Below the pieces are notes generated by a model. That model was not told the origin of the DNA, searched no databases, and worked only from the letters and a program-made list of their open reading frames with translations. Both the position numbers and the translations under genes were made by a program. DNA of 64,000 nt from Thalassorhabdus alkalitolerans (lineage in GTDB: Bacteria > Bacillota > Bacilli > Bacillales > Marinococcaceae), in the NCBI RefSeq assembly GCF_042656585.1, contig NZ_JBHSPG010000023.1; one strand, given 5' to 3'. Positions 41,801-48,826 of this stretch are shown here, one piece after another. Position 1 is the stretch's first letter, and each line of letters begins with the position of its first letter.

Positions 41801-42057
41801 GCCAAAAAGCAGCAGAAGGTGTAACACAAATGGATTTCCAGGATTGGATTCAAAGGGAAGAGAGTGTCGCCTTAGTGAGCATTCCTCCAAGAGGACATCA
41901 AACAGGAAAAGAATACAGGCAGGCTTCTCTTAAATTCAGAAAAACGATTGTGACGAACCCGTCTACGTTAAAAGTGATGGTTGATGCCATGAACGGGGAG
42001 AAAAGTAAAGAAACTTCCATTCAAGAATGGTTATCTGCGGTCTCTACCACAGTTTAA
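38881..42057 (+). CDS. carB: Carbamoyl-phosphate synthase large subunit, arginine-specific
   Basis: The 1058-residue protein has the duplicated ATP-grasp structure. Each half begins with a matching segment (VIGSGPIVIGQAAEFDYSG at residues 12-30; VGSGPIRIGQGIEFDYC near 560), with RPAYTLGGGGGG and RPSYVIGGQGM as the ATP-grasp loops, and a C-terminal methylglyoxal-synthase-like domain. It makes carbamoyl phosphate from bicarbonate, ammonia and two ATP. The allosteric domain is divergent and the C-terminus short, as usual for the arginine-specific isoform that is not controlled by UMP. Confidence 0.95.
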   Translation: MPKNKEIKKVLVIGSGPIVIGQAAEFDYSGTQACLALREEGVEVILINNNPATVMTDESCADKVYFEPLTVESVENIIAKEQPDGLLATLGGQTGLNLALSLHKQDILSKYNVELLGTPIESIIKGEDREAFRDLMKELDEPVPESEIVETKEQALQFADSVGYPIIVRPAYTLGGGGGGIAQDEEELLYIIEGGLEASPIHQCLVEKSIAGFKEVEYEVMRDDNDTCITVCNMENIDPVGVHTGDSIVVAPSQTLTDVEYQMLRASSLKVIRALGIVGGCNIQFALDPYSKQYYLIEVNPRVSRSSALASKATGYPIARMAAKISLGYHLHELLNPVTGHTYASFEPALDYVVLKFPRWPFDKFKQADRKLGTQMKATGEVMAIERNLESALQKAVRSLELKVNGLSLPSLQDTSVSDLWTALKGQDDQRFFIIMELIRRDVSIEEIHKETQINLFFLSNWEYLVSLEKKVQNIGWSSVDPSLLLELKKAGFTDQWLAEQWDTKSSEIYEKRKQLDLLPSYHMVDTCAAEFTASTAYYYSSWYKESDVEVNTGKKKILIVGSGPIRIGQGIEFDYCSVHGAKAVQKAGYEAIIMNNNPETVSTDYEMADRLYFDPLTPEDVLHVAELEGVEGIVVQLGGQTGISLTEALEEAGQHVFGTTSDIIDQLEDRGRFYEFMSDVNVRHIPGVTGYHKEDVIQKASEVGFPVLLRPSYVIGGQGMTIHSDEKELAEYLSHKGNDIEFPILIDAYMPGTELEIDVLTDGTDIYIPGMFEHVEPAGVHSGDSMAVTPPFTLSEDVKEKVAQIASSIAKGMDFKGIFNIQFVLDNNELFVIEINPRASRTVPILSKVTGFNMIEATIGLLLGKSVTEVTGGHTGLGKETPYFTVKAPVFSNNKLAGLDPILEAEMKSTGELISIAETTEQAFNKAFAWSESEIPLLYKKKGIIYCDIASEWKDACEETLQTLVKQGYTLAGQKAAEGVTQMDFQDWIQREESVALVSIPPRGHQTGKEYRQASLKFRKTIVTNPSTLKVMVDAMNGEKSKETSIQEWLSAVSTTV

Positions 42058-42072
42058 AAAGGAAGTGAAGAT

Positions 42073-43032
42073 ATGCAACAGCAAGTACAAGACAAAAACG
42101 CTGCTTCTCTGCAAGGAAGAGATGTATTAACACTCCTGGACTTTTCACCAGAGGAGATTTATGCTCTGCTTCAGTCAGCAGAAGAGTTGAAAGCCCAGCA
42201 GAAAGAGGGAAAGTGCCCTCAGCTGCTGGCAGGGAAATCTCTGGGAATGATTTTTGAAAATTCTTCTACGAGAACCCGTGTGTCTTTTGAAGTTGGAATG
42301 ACACAATTAGGAGGGCATGCCCTGTTTTTAAGCCCTCGTGATCTACAAATTGGAAGAGGAGAACCAATCAAAGACACGGCGAAAGTGCTCTCTAGATATG
42401 TTGATGCGATAATGGTCCGGACGAATTCTCATGAGAAAGTGGCTGAACTCGCTGAGCATGCCGATGTACCTGTTATTAATGCCTTAACTGATTGGTACCA
42501 CCCGTGCCAGGCTCTGGCGGATCTGTTGACAGTCAAAGAGCAAAAGGAAACTCTAAAAGGCTTAAAGACAGCATTTGTAGGTGATGGTAACAATGTTGCT
42601 CATTCCTGGATGATTGCCTGCGCAAAAATGGGCATGGACGTGTATGTGGCAACGCCATCTGGATATGAGCCAAATGAAGAGGTTGTAAAAGAAGTGGAAG
42701 AAATTGCAACCTCGACAAATAGTAAGGTTGTGCTGACCCAGGATCCCGTTGAAGCGGTAAAAGATGCAGATGTGATCTACACCGATGTGTGGGCAAGCAT
42801 GGGATATGAAGAGGAACAAACAAGGCGTGAAGAATCCTTTAAAGGATTTCAGGTAAACAGTGATCTCGTAAACAATGCTAAGGATGATTACATCTTCCTG
42901 CACTGTCTGCCTGCACATAGAGGTGAAGAAGTAAGTGCAGAGGTAATCGATGGGCCACAATCTGTGGTATACGATGAAGCGGAAAATCGTCTGCACGTCC
43001 AAAAAGCAATCCTTGCAGCAACAATAAAGTAA
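42073..43032 (+). CDS. argF: Ornithine carbamoyltransferase
   Basis: The 319-residue enzyme transfers carbamoyl phosphate to ornithine, giving citrulline. It has the carbamoyl-phosphate motif SSTRTRVSFE, MVRTNSHEKV, HPCQALADLLT and the ornithine/cysteine motif FLHCLPAHRGEEV. It is the last gene of the arginine operon, 15 nt after carB, with AAGGAAGTG before the ATG. A terminator follows. Confidence 0.97.
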   Translation: MQQQVQDKNAASLQGRDVLTLLDFSPEEIYALLQSAEELKAQQKEGKCPQLLAGKSLGMIFENSSTRTRVSFEVGMTQLGGHALFLSPRDLQIGRGEPIKDTAKVLSRYVDAIMVRTNSHEKVAELAEHADVPVINALTDWYHPCQALADLLTVKEQKETLKGLKTAFVGDGNNVAHSWMIACAKMGMDVYVATPSGYEPNEEVVKEVEEIATSTNSKVVLTQDPVEAVKDADVIYTDVWASMGYEEEQTRREESFKGFQVNSDLVNNAKDDYIFLHCLPAHRGEEVSAEVIDGPQSVVYDEAENRLHVQKAILAATIK

Positions 43033-43045
43033 AAGATAAGAAAAG

Positions 43046-43080
43046 CTGTGGTGAACCGTTGGTTTTACCGCAGTTTTTTT
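43046..43080 (+). terminator. Terminator of the arginine operon
   Basis: CTGTGGTGAACC pairs with GGTTTTACCGCAG (one bulge and G-U pairs) and is followed by T8. Confidence 0.85.
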
Positions 43081-43279
43081 GTATTTCATGAATGTACCGA
43101 TCAAGCAATAACCTCATAAACCCGTTTTTCTTTGTCTCATAACCCTCACCTGAATTGCCTATAGATTTAGATCTGAGGCAAAGTAGTTCTCGATCAACAC
43201 CATTCATCAATTTGCATTGTATTTTGCTGTGACTGGAAAAGTCATGGCTATTTCTGTTGTTAATCTAGTTGGCAGTCCA
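43081..43279. other. Gene-free stretch after the arginine operon
   Basis: No gene or convincing RNA is seen. It contains one short inverted repeat TTGCCT / AGGCAA (about 43151-43180). It ends at the sigma-K-like promoter of the coat genes. Confidence 0.5.
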
Positions 43280-43307
43280 ACCTCTTTTTGGATTTTTACA
43301 TAGAGTA
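43280..43307 (+). promoter_or_regulatory. Sigma-K-like promoter of the yjcZ-cotW cluster
   Basis: AC, 17 nt, then CATAGAGTA fits the late mother-cell sigma-K pattern (AC-N16/17-CATA-N3-TA). It lies 33 nt before the small YjcZ-family gene. Confidence 0.65.
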
Positions 43308-43339
43308 TAGCAACCCATGCAATAAAGGAGGTTTATGCG

Positions 43340-43417
43340 ATGTATGCCGGCTATGGATTTCCACTTCTAGTGGTGCTGTTTATCCTGCTGATCATTATCG
43401 GTGCAGCTTATTGTTAA
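43340..43417 (+). CDS. YjcZ-family sporulation peptide
   Basis: The 25-residue peptide begins MYAGYGFPLLVVLFILLIIIG and ends AAYC, the typical YjcZ/YjcM sporulation-peptide pattern: a short aromatic/glycine start and one hydrophobic helix. AAAGGAGG precedes the ATG. The promoter upstream looks sigma-K dependent, so it is probably made late in the mother cell. Far below normal gene-calling length. Confidence 0.82.
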   Translation: MYAGYGFPLLVVLFILLIIIGAAYC

Positions 43418-43452
43418 AAAGCATCTATGCCTGTGAAAGGAGGGGGAGACAG

Positions 43453-43686
43453 TTGGAAAGCTATCAAAAACTTATGGAAGTTCTAGTGAAGAAAACAATG
43501 GAGAAATATAATATCGAACCCGAGAAAATAAATCTTTCTAATGAAGAAAAAAACGAGCTTAGAAATGTAGTTACTGGTTTACAAAAAGAGGTGGATGAAT
43601 TCCTTAAAAAGCAAGTAGTTGTTAGTGAGAAAGAGGAAGAAAAAGGCGACAAAAAGCCTCTAAACCTTAAAAAAAGAAAAAAATAA
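43453..43686 (+). CDS. CotW-like spore coat protein
   Basis: The 77-residue product starts at TTG after an AAAGGAGGGGGAG site. It is highly charged and helical with a lysine-rich C-terminus (KKPLNLKKRKK). The pattern LVKKTMEKYNIEPEKINLS-NEEKNELRNVVTGLQ resembles B. subtilis CotW, an insoluble-coat protein encoded beside cotX, and a cotX-like gene follows here. Homology is judged by eye. A longer in-frame extension back to 43288 would cross the YjcZ gene and is rejected. Confidence 0.65.
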   Translation: MESYQKLMEVLVKKTMEKYNIEPEKINLSNEEKNELRNVVTGLQKEVDEFLKKQVVVSEKEEEKGDKKPLNLKKRKK

Positions 43687-43712
43687 ACGAATAACCTAAG
43701 GTCTTTGTCCAA

Positions 43713-43739
43713 ACTTTCAGTAAAAAGCCTCATAAGATG
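43713..43739 (+). promoter_or_regulatory. Sigma-K-like promoter of the cotX-like gene
   Basis: AC, 16 nt, then CATAAGATG differs from CATA-N3-TA at the last base. It lies about 30 nt upstream of the TTG start. Confidence 0.45.
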
Positions 43740-43769
43740 AAAATGAAGATAAACAAGGAGGTGTTTTCG

Positions 43770-44231
43770 TTGAGTTGCAAATGCAGAGCATGCAGAATAA
43801 AAGATACAAAAAGGACTGAATGGAGAGCATTAGATGATGTTAAGCATCCGCTAGCGAAAGATGATGCGACCCAAAGCGGTCAATTTGATAATAAAACAAT
43901 TCAGCTTTCTGATGAGTGTATCCTGGTAAAGGATTCAGCTGATGTAACAATCCGTACTACAGATACAAAAGCAGCAGTCAGCCTGCAAGCAGGTATCCAG
44001 GCTGCGATTATCTTGATCATTTCAATTGCAATAGGTGACGATGCAGAGGTGCCAGAATTCACGCAGGAGCTTATCCAAAAAGTAAAAACAAAACAGTTAA
44101 ATTATCAAAAAACTATTGTTGAAAATTCAAGAGGTGTAGATATTAGAACGACTGACACACAAGTAGCGGTAAATATCCAGTTAATGCTTCAACTGTTATT
44201 GGCCATTGCCGTAATTGTTGACATTCTTTAA
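43770..44231 (+). CDS. cotX: CotX-family spore coat protein
   Basis: The ~153-residue protein starts at TTG, 7 nt after a perfect AGGAGGTG; the upstream in-frame ATG at 43737 has no ribosome site. It has a Cys-rich N-terminus (MSCKCRACR) and two copies of the CotX repeat, VTIRTTDTKAAVSLQ (~65-80) and VDIRTTDTQVAVNIQ (~125-140), each followed by a hydrophobic stretch. CotX is part of the insoluble, cross-linked outer layers of the spore. A terminator follows. Confidence 0.88.
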   Translation: MSCKCRACRIKDTKRTEWRALDDVKHPLAKDDATQSGQFDNKTIQLSDECILVKDSADVTIRTTDTKAAVSLQAGIQAAIILIISIAIGDDAEVPEFTQELIQKVKTKQLNYQKTIVENSRGVDIRTTDTQVAVNIQLMLQLLLAIAVIVDIL

Positions 44232-44242
44232 AAGATAAGTAG

Positions 44243-44289
44243 GTTGTTCCCCCTGTACCAAAGTGCACACTCGGGGGGAACAGCTTTTT
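44243..44289 (+). terminator. Terminator after the cotX-like gene
   Basis: GTTGTTCCCCC pairs with GGGGGAACAGC (one G-U pair) around a 20-nt loop, followed by T5. Confidence 0.82.
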
Positions 44290-44398
44290 ATTTGCATGAG
44301 TTGAGAAACTATCGAAATGGAGGAGTGTTACAGAACAATCTCGGAGGCGGGGATAAATATTCATTCTGATGCGTATGATGAAAAGAGGAGGCGATCAT

Positions 44399-44548
44399 AT
44401 GTCTTTTGAAGAATACAAAGCTTTAAAAGAACAATCAGAAAGTAACCTGACTCTGCATGGGGTAAAAAGGCTTGAAGAGTTAGCCCAGCACTACGAGGAG
44501 TCTGGGGCAAACTTTTTTCCTTATTTCCCAGAAAAAGAAGAAAGCTGA
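44399..44548 (+). CDS. Small 49-residue hydrophilic protein
   Basis: MSFEEYKALKEQSESNLTLH begins a 49-residue acidic, helical product with a GANFFPYFP segment near the end. AGAGGAGGCG precedes the ATG by 6 nt. No family was recognised. Position between coat genes and comZ gives no clear hint. Confidence 0.65.
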   Translation: MSFEEYKALKEQSESNLTLHGVKRLEELAQHYEESGANFFPYFPEKEES

Positions 44549-44629
44549 TAATTTATACTTTCTTACGTGTTCTCTCGTGATAGTATGAAATAAAACAAAG
44601 ATACTGGAGTTGACGTAGGAGGGTTGGAC

Positions 44630-44797
44630 GTGGCAATAAGACACTTGCTTCTTGGCACTTTCATTTTTTGTGCCGTTGCTTTGTTTTCATTTTTACTGCT
44701 TTTTCAAGGACTCGGCTTAAACGAAACAATTTCTGTGCTGGCAGCCTTGCTCCTCGCTTTTGCAGCTGAATGGGTCTACAGAAAAAACACTCAATGA
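44630..44797 (+). CDS. Small membrane protein, 55 residues
   Basis: The frame starts at GTG, 6 nt after GGAGGG (an in-frame TTG at 44624 is too close). It has two hydrophobic helices (about 6-27 and 34-46) and a basic tail (VYRKNTQ). It occupies the place of the small yjz-type genes of B. subtilis between argF and comZ, but I cannot equate it with one of them. Confidence 0.65.
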   Translation: MAIRHLLLGTFIFCAVALFSFLLLFQGLGLNETISVLAALLLAFAAEWVYRKNTQ

Positions 44798-44915
44798 AAA
44801 AACGAAATTAATTTGTGTACATAGCCCTAATGATTTAATGAACTCTCTTGACGATTAAGGGAGATAATGCTTGAATAAAGTTTGAGGCAACCATTTCAGT
44901 AAATGAGGTGACATC

Positions 44916-45107
44916 ATGGATCAAGAACTTAATATGAAATTTATGCAAATCGCAATGGCTCACGTGCAAGAAGGAAGAGGTCTTCTTGAAAGTAAGGGAA
45001 TTGAGCTGGATATGCATGATCTCCAGCCAGCACTTGAATTGTTAATGAGTGTTATGGGAGAAGCATATGAATTAGGATATGAAGATGGAAAGAAAGAAAG
45101 AGAATAA
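44916..45107 (+). CDS. comZ: ComG operon repressor ComZ
   Basis: The 63-residue protein resembles B. subtilis ComZ: KFMQIAMAHVQEGRGLLESKGIELDMHDLQP (in part) and MGEAYELGYEDGKKE. ComZ lowers expression of the comG competence operon. The gene lies upstream of fabH-fabF, as in B. subtilis. AATGAGGTGAC precedes the ATG. The adjacent Med-encoding gene of B. subtilis is not seen here. Confidence 0.85.
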   Translation: MDQELNMKFMQIAMAHVQEGRGLLESKGIELDMHDLQPALELLMSVMGEAYELGYEDGKKERE

Positions 45108-45115
45108 AAACTGCT

Positions 45116-45145
45116 CCCTTTGGTTCTGACGCCAGAGGGTTTTTA
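45116..45145 (+). terminator. Terminator after comZ
   Basis: CCCTTTGG and CCAGAGGG pair (one G-U) around an 8-nt loop and run into T5. Confidence 0.75.
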
Positions 45146-45403
45146 AATTTCGCAATAGTTTTTGTATCGATTATTTCCTTCAGCCTTATAATCTGCGTTC
45201 AGCAAAGGAATGAGGACGGTACAACAAATTCTTCGTCCTAATGTTATCTCTGTTAGCAAGACACTGGAATGCAAGTGAAATGAGAGGGAGCACAGAGATT
45301 CTTGCATGTACATTTGAAAAATCTTTTTTCCTTCTCTCGAAAATCTGCACAATAAACGTATGAATACACGAAAGCGTATTGTTTTATTAGTTGGTTTCCT
45401 ATC

Positions 45404-45431
45404 ACAGAAGAAGGGCATATGGCATAGAATA
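45404..45431 (+). promoter_or_regulatory. Sigma-K-like promoter of the YGP-repeat protein gene
   Basis: AC, 17 nt, then CATAGAATA fits the sigma-K pattern fully and lies 31 nt before the start codon. The rest of the 45146-45403 interval shows no gene. Confidence 0.65.
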
Positions 45432-45462
45432 CGTTGTGACAATGCGAGAGGGAGGAAGTTTC

Positions 45463-45705
45463 ATGTATCAATATGTTCCTTATCGAAGCAGCAGTGAGTC
45501 TCAGCGATACTTTCCGGTTCTGCCATTTTTAGCAGGCTTAGCAGTCAGTCCGTTAATCTTTGGAGGTTATGGTGGGGGGTACGGAGGCTACGGCCCATCC
45601 TATGGACCAATTTATGGTCCTCACTACGGTCCTTCATTCGGCCCATCCTATGGACCGCAGTTTGGCCCGGTATATGGTAGCTACGGGTCAAGTCCATTTT
45701 ATTAA
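45463..45705 (+). CDS. Gly/Tyr/Pro tetrapeptide-repeat protein, probable spore-surface protein
   Basis: The 80-residue protein has a short hydrophobic segment (FPVLPFLAGLAVSPLIFG) followed by a repeat array of the form (Y/F)GPx in at least seven copies (YGPS, YGPI, YGPH, FGPS, YGPQ, FGPV). Such tyrosine/glycine-rich sequences occur in coat and crust proteins that can be cross-linked through tyrosine. GAGGGAGGAAG precedes the ATG, and a sigma-K-like promoter lies upstream, so late mother-cell expression is likely. A longer in-frame start at 45391 lies upstream of that promoter and is rejected. Confidence 0.78.
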   Translation: MYQYVPYRSSSESQRYFPVLPFLAGLAVSPLIFGGYGGGYGGYGPSYGPIYGPHYGPSFGPSYGPQFGPVYGSYGSSPFY

Positions 45706-45717
45706 TAAGGGAAGATC

Positions 45718-45755
45718 AAGAAGCTGTTGAAGCAAGTATCACAGCTTCTTTTTTT
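45718..45755 (+). terminator. Terminator after the YGP-repeat gene
   Basis: AAGAAGCTGT / ACAGCTTCTT perfect 10-bp stem followed by T7. Confidence 0.92.
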
Positions 45756-45807
45756 ATGTACATATCTCTTTTGTCTCAATCCCTTTATCACACCAAGCTT
45801 TGCTTGC

Positions 45808-45836
45808 TAGACAAGAAATGAGAAATCCTCTAAAAT
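45808..45836 (+). promoter_or_regulatory. Sigma-A promoter of fabH-fabF
   Basis: TAGACA and TAAAAT are separated by 17 nt upstream of fabH. No convincing FapR palindrome was found beside it. Confidence 0.5.
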
Positions 45837-45940
45837 TAAAACCAGGTCATAATAATTAGTGATAATAATAGCAGCTGTAAAATAATAAAAAATAAGGAAC
45901 AAAACCAGCAAGCTGTAGGAAAGAATTAGGGGGGATAGAT

Positions 45941-46876
45941 ATGAGGCAAGCCGGAATCTTAGGTATAGGAAGCTTTACTGAGGGACGAGAAATAACTAAT
46001 AAAGAGTTTGAGAAAGTTCTAGATACAAACGATGAATGGATTAAAACGAGAACTGGGATCGAAAGAAGAGTATTTGCCCACGATGATATAGATACATCTG
46101 ACATGTGTTACCACGCAGCCGTAGAAGCTTTGGAGGATGCAGATCTTCCGGCAGAAAAACTTGATTTGATCCTTGTAGCAACCGTAACACCTGATTACCC
46201 GTTTCCGTCTGTTTCTGCGTTGATTCAAGAAAGGCTCGGAGCAAAGAATGCATCAGCGATGGATGTAAGTGCTGCGTGTGCAGGCTTCATATACGGAATG
46301 GCAACCGGGCAGCAGTTTATACAAACAGGTGCTTATGAGAATGTGCTTGTTATTGGTGCTGAAAAGCTTTCTAAGGTTGTTGACATGCAGGATAGAAACA
46401 CAGCTGTCTTATTTGGTGACGGGGCAGGTGCAGCCATCCTGGGACCAGTATCAGAAGGACGGGGAATCCTTTCATTTGACCTTGGTGCTGATGGGGCTGG
46501 TGCCATGCACATTTACCAGGATCCGTACCTTACTATGAATGGAAGAGAAGTATTTAAATTTGCCGTAAGACAGATGGGTGAGTCATCTATGAAGGTCGTT
46601 GAAAAAGCCGGTCTTACAAAGGATGATGTGGACTTTCTTATTCCTCATCAGGCAAACATAAGAATAATGGAAGCTGCCCGCCAGCGACTGGACCTGCCGG
46701 AAGAAAAAATGTCCGTAACCGTTAAAAAATACGGGAATACATCTTCATCTTCTATTCCAATTGCTCTGGTTGAAGAAGTGAAAAATGGTAAAATAAAAGA
46801 AGATGATCTGGTTGTGATGGTAGGTTTTGGTTCCGGGCTTGTCTGGGGAGCCATGGCCATCCGCTGGGGAAAATAA
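45941..46876 (+). CDS. fabH: Beta-ketoacyl-ACP synthase III
   Basis: The 311-residue enzyme condenses an acyl-CoA starter with malonyl-ACP to begin fatty acid synthesis. The Cys-His-Asn triad is present: DVSAACAGF (~Cys112), IPHQANIRI and KYGNTSSSS. The C-terminal FGSGLVWGA is typical. It is the ortholog of B. subtilis FabHA, which uses branched starters. GGGGGGAT precedes the ATG. fabF follows after 200 nt. Confidence 0.96.
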   Translation: MRQAGILGIGSFTEGREITNKEFEKVLDTNDEWIKTRTGIERRVFAHDDIDTSDMCYHAAVEALEDADLPAEKLDLILVATVTPDYPFPSVSALIQERLGAKNASAMDVSAACAGFIYGMATGQQFIQTGAYENVLVIGAEKLSKVVDMQDRNTAVLFGDGAGAAILGPVSEGRGILSFDLGADGAGAMHIYQDPYLTMNGREVFKFAVRQMGESSMKVVEKAGLTKDDVDFLIPHQANIRIMEAARQRLDLPEEKMSVTVKKYGNTSSSSIPIALVEEVKNGKIKEDDLVVMVGFGSGLVWGAMAIRWGK

Positions 46877-47076
46877 TAAAGTTTAGAAGAATACTCGGTA
46901 ACGCGGTCTGACTTTTTGGTTTCTCCATGTAAAGGAGGGACAAAAGTCTGGGGTTACAAGGCAGCGGGAGTGTTTGAAAACCGTGTTTACTGCAACTATG
47001 ATTACATGAAAAGTAACCAGATATTTTTGAAGCAATTTACTTTTAATTTGCCACTACGTAAAGGAGAGAGAAAAGA

Positions 47077-48321
47077 ATGAGCGATACCCCTCGTGTAGTG
47101 ATTACTGGAATGGGAACTGTTAATCCAATGGGTAATGATTTAGAAACAACATGGGAAAACATTACAGCTGGTAAATCAGGTGTCGGAGAATTAACTCGTT
47201 TGGACAAAAATGATTTTCCAATGAAAATAGCAGCCGAAGTAAAAGACTTTGATCCAAGTGATTTCATGGATAAGAAAGAAGCGAGAAAGATGGACCGATT
47301 CACTCAGTTTGCTGTTGCTTCTTCTCTGATGGCTCTAAAAGATGCCAACCTTGAAATTACAGAGGAAATTGCAGAAAGAACAGGCGTATGGATTGGCTCA
47401 GGGATTGGCGGCATGGAAACATATGAACAGCAGTTCAGGCTTTTTCAAAAAAAGGGATACCGCAGAGTCAGCCCGTTTTTTGTGCCAATGATGATACCAG
47501 ATATGGCTTCTGGACAAGTATCCATTGTGACAGGGGCCAAAGGAATTAATTCTTGTACAGTAACTGCGTGCGCTTCTGGGACGAACTCCATTGGAGATGC
47601 ATTTAAGGTTATTCAGCGTGGTGATGCTGATATTATGATCACAGGCGGTGCAGAAGCGCCAATTACAAGCATGGCTGTTGCTGGGTTTAGTACAGCGAAA
47701 GCCATAACCACAAGCGAGGATGCAGAAACTGCCTCCCGTCCGTTTGATAAGGACCGCAGTGGATTTGTCATGGGAGAAGGAGCAGGCATAGTCATCCTGG
47801 AGTCGTTAGAGTCCGCCCAAAAGCGGGGAGCACAAATTTATGCAGAAATCATCGGCTATGGGGCCACGGGAGATGCATACCATATTACGGCTCCTGCTCC
47901 GGAAGGAGAGGGCGGTGCCCGGGCAATGACTCAGGCAATTAAAGATTCAGGCTTAAAACCAGAGCAATTCCAATATATGAATGCTCATGGAACCAGTACT
48001 CCTTATAATGATAAATTTGAAACTATGGCCCTTAAACAAGTGTTTGGCGACCACGCCTATAACCTTGCAGTCAGCTCTACCAAGTCAATGACCGGGCATC
48101 TTTTAGGAGCAGCCGGCGGCATAGAAGCTATTTTTACGATTAAAGCAATTAAAGACGGAATTATCCCTCCAACAATTAATTATGACACACCAGATCCTGA
48201 TTGTGATTTGGATTATGTGCCTAATGAAAGCCGTAAGCAGGACATAGAGGCTGCACTTAGTAACTCTTTAGGCTTTGGCGGCCACAATGCTACAATTGCA
48301 TTTAAACGCTTTGAAGAGTAG
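47077..48321 (+). CDS. fabF: Beta-ketoacyl-ACP synthase II
   Basis: The 414-residue elongating condensing enzyme has the Cys-His-His triad: VTACASGTNSIG, NAHGTSTPYND and STKSMTGHLLGAAGG. FGFGGHNAT near the C-terminus (seen as LGFGGHNA) is also conserved. It extends acyl-ACP by two carbons and, in B. subtilis, helps adapt membranes to cold. AAAGGAGAG precedes the ATG. It ends at a strong hairpin. Confidence 0.96.
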   Translation: MSDTPRVVITGMGTVNPMGNDLETTWENITAGKSGVGELTRLDKNDFPMKIAAEVKDFDPSDFMDKKEARKMDRFTQFAVASSLMALKDANLEITEEIAERTGVWIGSGIGGMETYEQQFRLFQKKGYRRVSPFFVPMMIPDMASGQVSIVTGAKGINSCTVTACASGTNSIGDAFKVIQRGDADIMITGGAEAPITSMAVAGFSTAKAITTSEDAETASRPFDKDRSGFVMGEGAGIVILESLESAQKRGAQIYAEIIGYGATGDAYHITAPAPEGEGGARAMTQAIKDSGLKPEQFQYMNAHGTSTPYNDKFETMALKQVFGDHAYNLAVSSTKSMTGHLLGAAGGIEAIFTIKAIKDGIIPPTINYDTPDPDCDLDYVPNESRKQDIEAALSNSLGFGGHNATIAFKRFEE

Positions 48322-48369
48322 CTTGACTAAAGCCTTAAGAAAAAGCCGGGACAATACCCAGCTGAATAG

Positions 48370-48400
48370 AAGGGCCTTCACCGTCGGTGAGGGCCCTTAC
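48370..48400 (+). terminator. Terminator of fabH-fabF
   Basis: AAGGGCCTTCACC / GGTGAGGGCCCTT pair over 13 bp (one G-U) with a 3-nt loop; the T-tail is weak. Confidence 0.75.
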
Positions 48401-48427
48401 TTATATTATAATTCTGTTGGTTGATTG

Positions 48428-48646
48428 TTAAAAATACACTCGCTTGAATCTTAAGGATAAGGACGACAACCGTTTAAACTTCCTTTCATTCGCACCGGCT
48501 GTCCGTCCTATCATCCAAAAATGATGATGAAGCTGATCCTTTGGCTTAAACACAATCCACTCTTTCTCGAAGAAAGGGGAGGGCAAGCAGCTTGTTGCAT
48601 GATTGATGATGAGAAAATCTTCATTGGGCACGAAGGTCCACGCCAC
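48428..48646 (-). pseudogene. Doubtful open frame, possible gene remnant
   Basis: A minus-strand frame stays open from about 48700 to 48428 and reads like folded protein (SYASHRQPVAWTFVPNEDF, then KPKDQLHHHFWMIGRTAG), but the first usable start is a GTG without a ribosome site, and the open frame extends further upstream with no start before a TAG. It may be the 3' remnant of a lost gene or simply chance. No family was recognised. Confidence 0.25.
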
Positions 48647-48751
48647 AGGCTGTCTATGGGAAGCGTAAGATCGACGGGGATCCAGTCTTAGGATTCCTGT
48701 AGGCTAATCTGCGCACCGCCCAGCCGGATAACCAAACAGGTTTGAATTCAA

Positions 48752-48795
48752 AAATAAGGCTCTAATTATCAAAAAAGATAATCGGAGCCTTATTT
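48752..48795 (-). terminator. Terminator of the LCP-like gene
   Basis: A 19-bp near-perfect hairpin (AATAAGGCTC.../...GAGCCTTATT) with a 6-nt loop; on the minus strand it is followed by T5. Confidence 0.88.
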
Positions 48796-48826
48796 ACTTA
48801 GGTAAGCCAGTTCTGTCCCACCATCC

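Noticed and set aside
42562..43104. 180-codon minus-strand frame opposite argF
   Set aside because: It is the antisense shadow of argF, rich in Cys, His and Phe, without start signals.
45757..45940. FapR operator upstream of fabH
   Set aside because: The region has TAATTAGTGATAATAATA-like sequence but not the TTAGTACC/GGTACTAA palindrome, so I do not call it.
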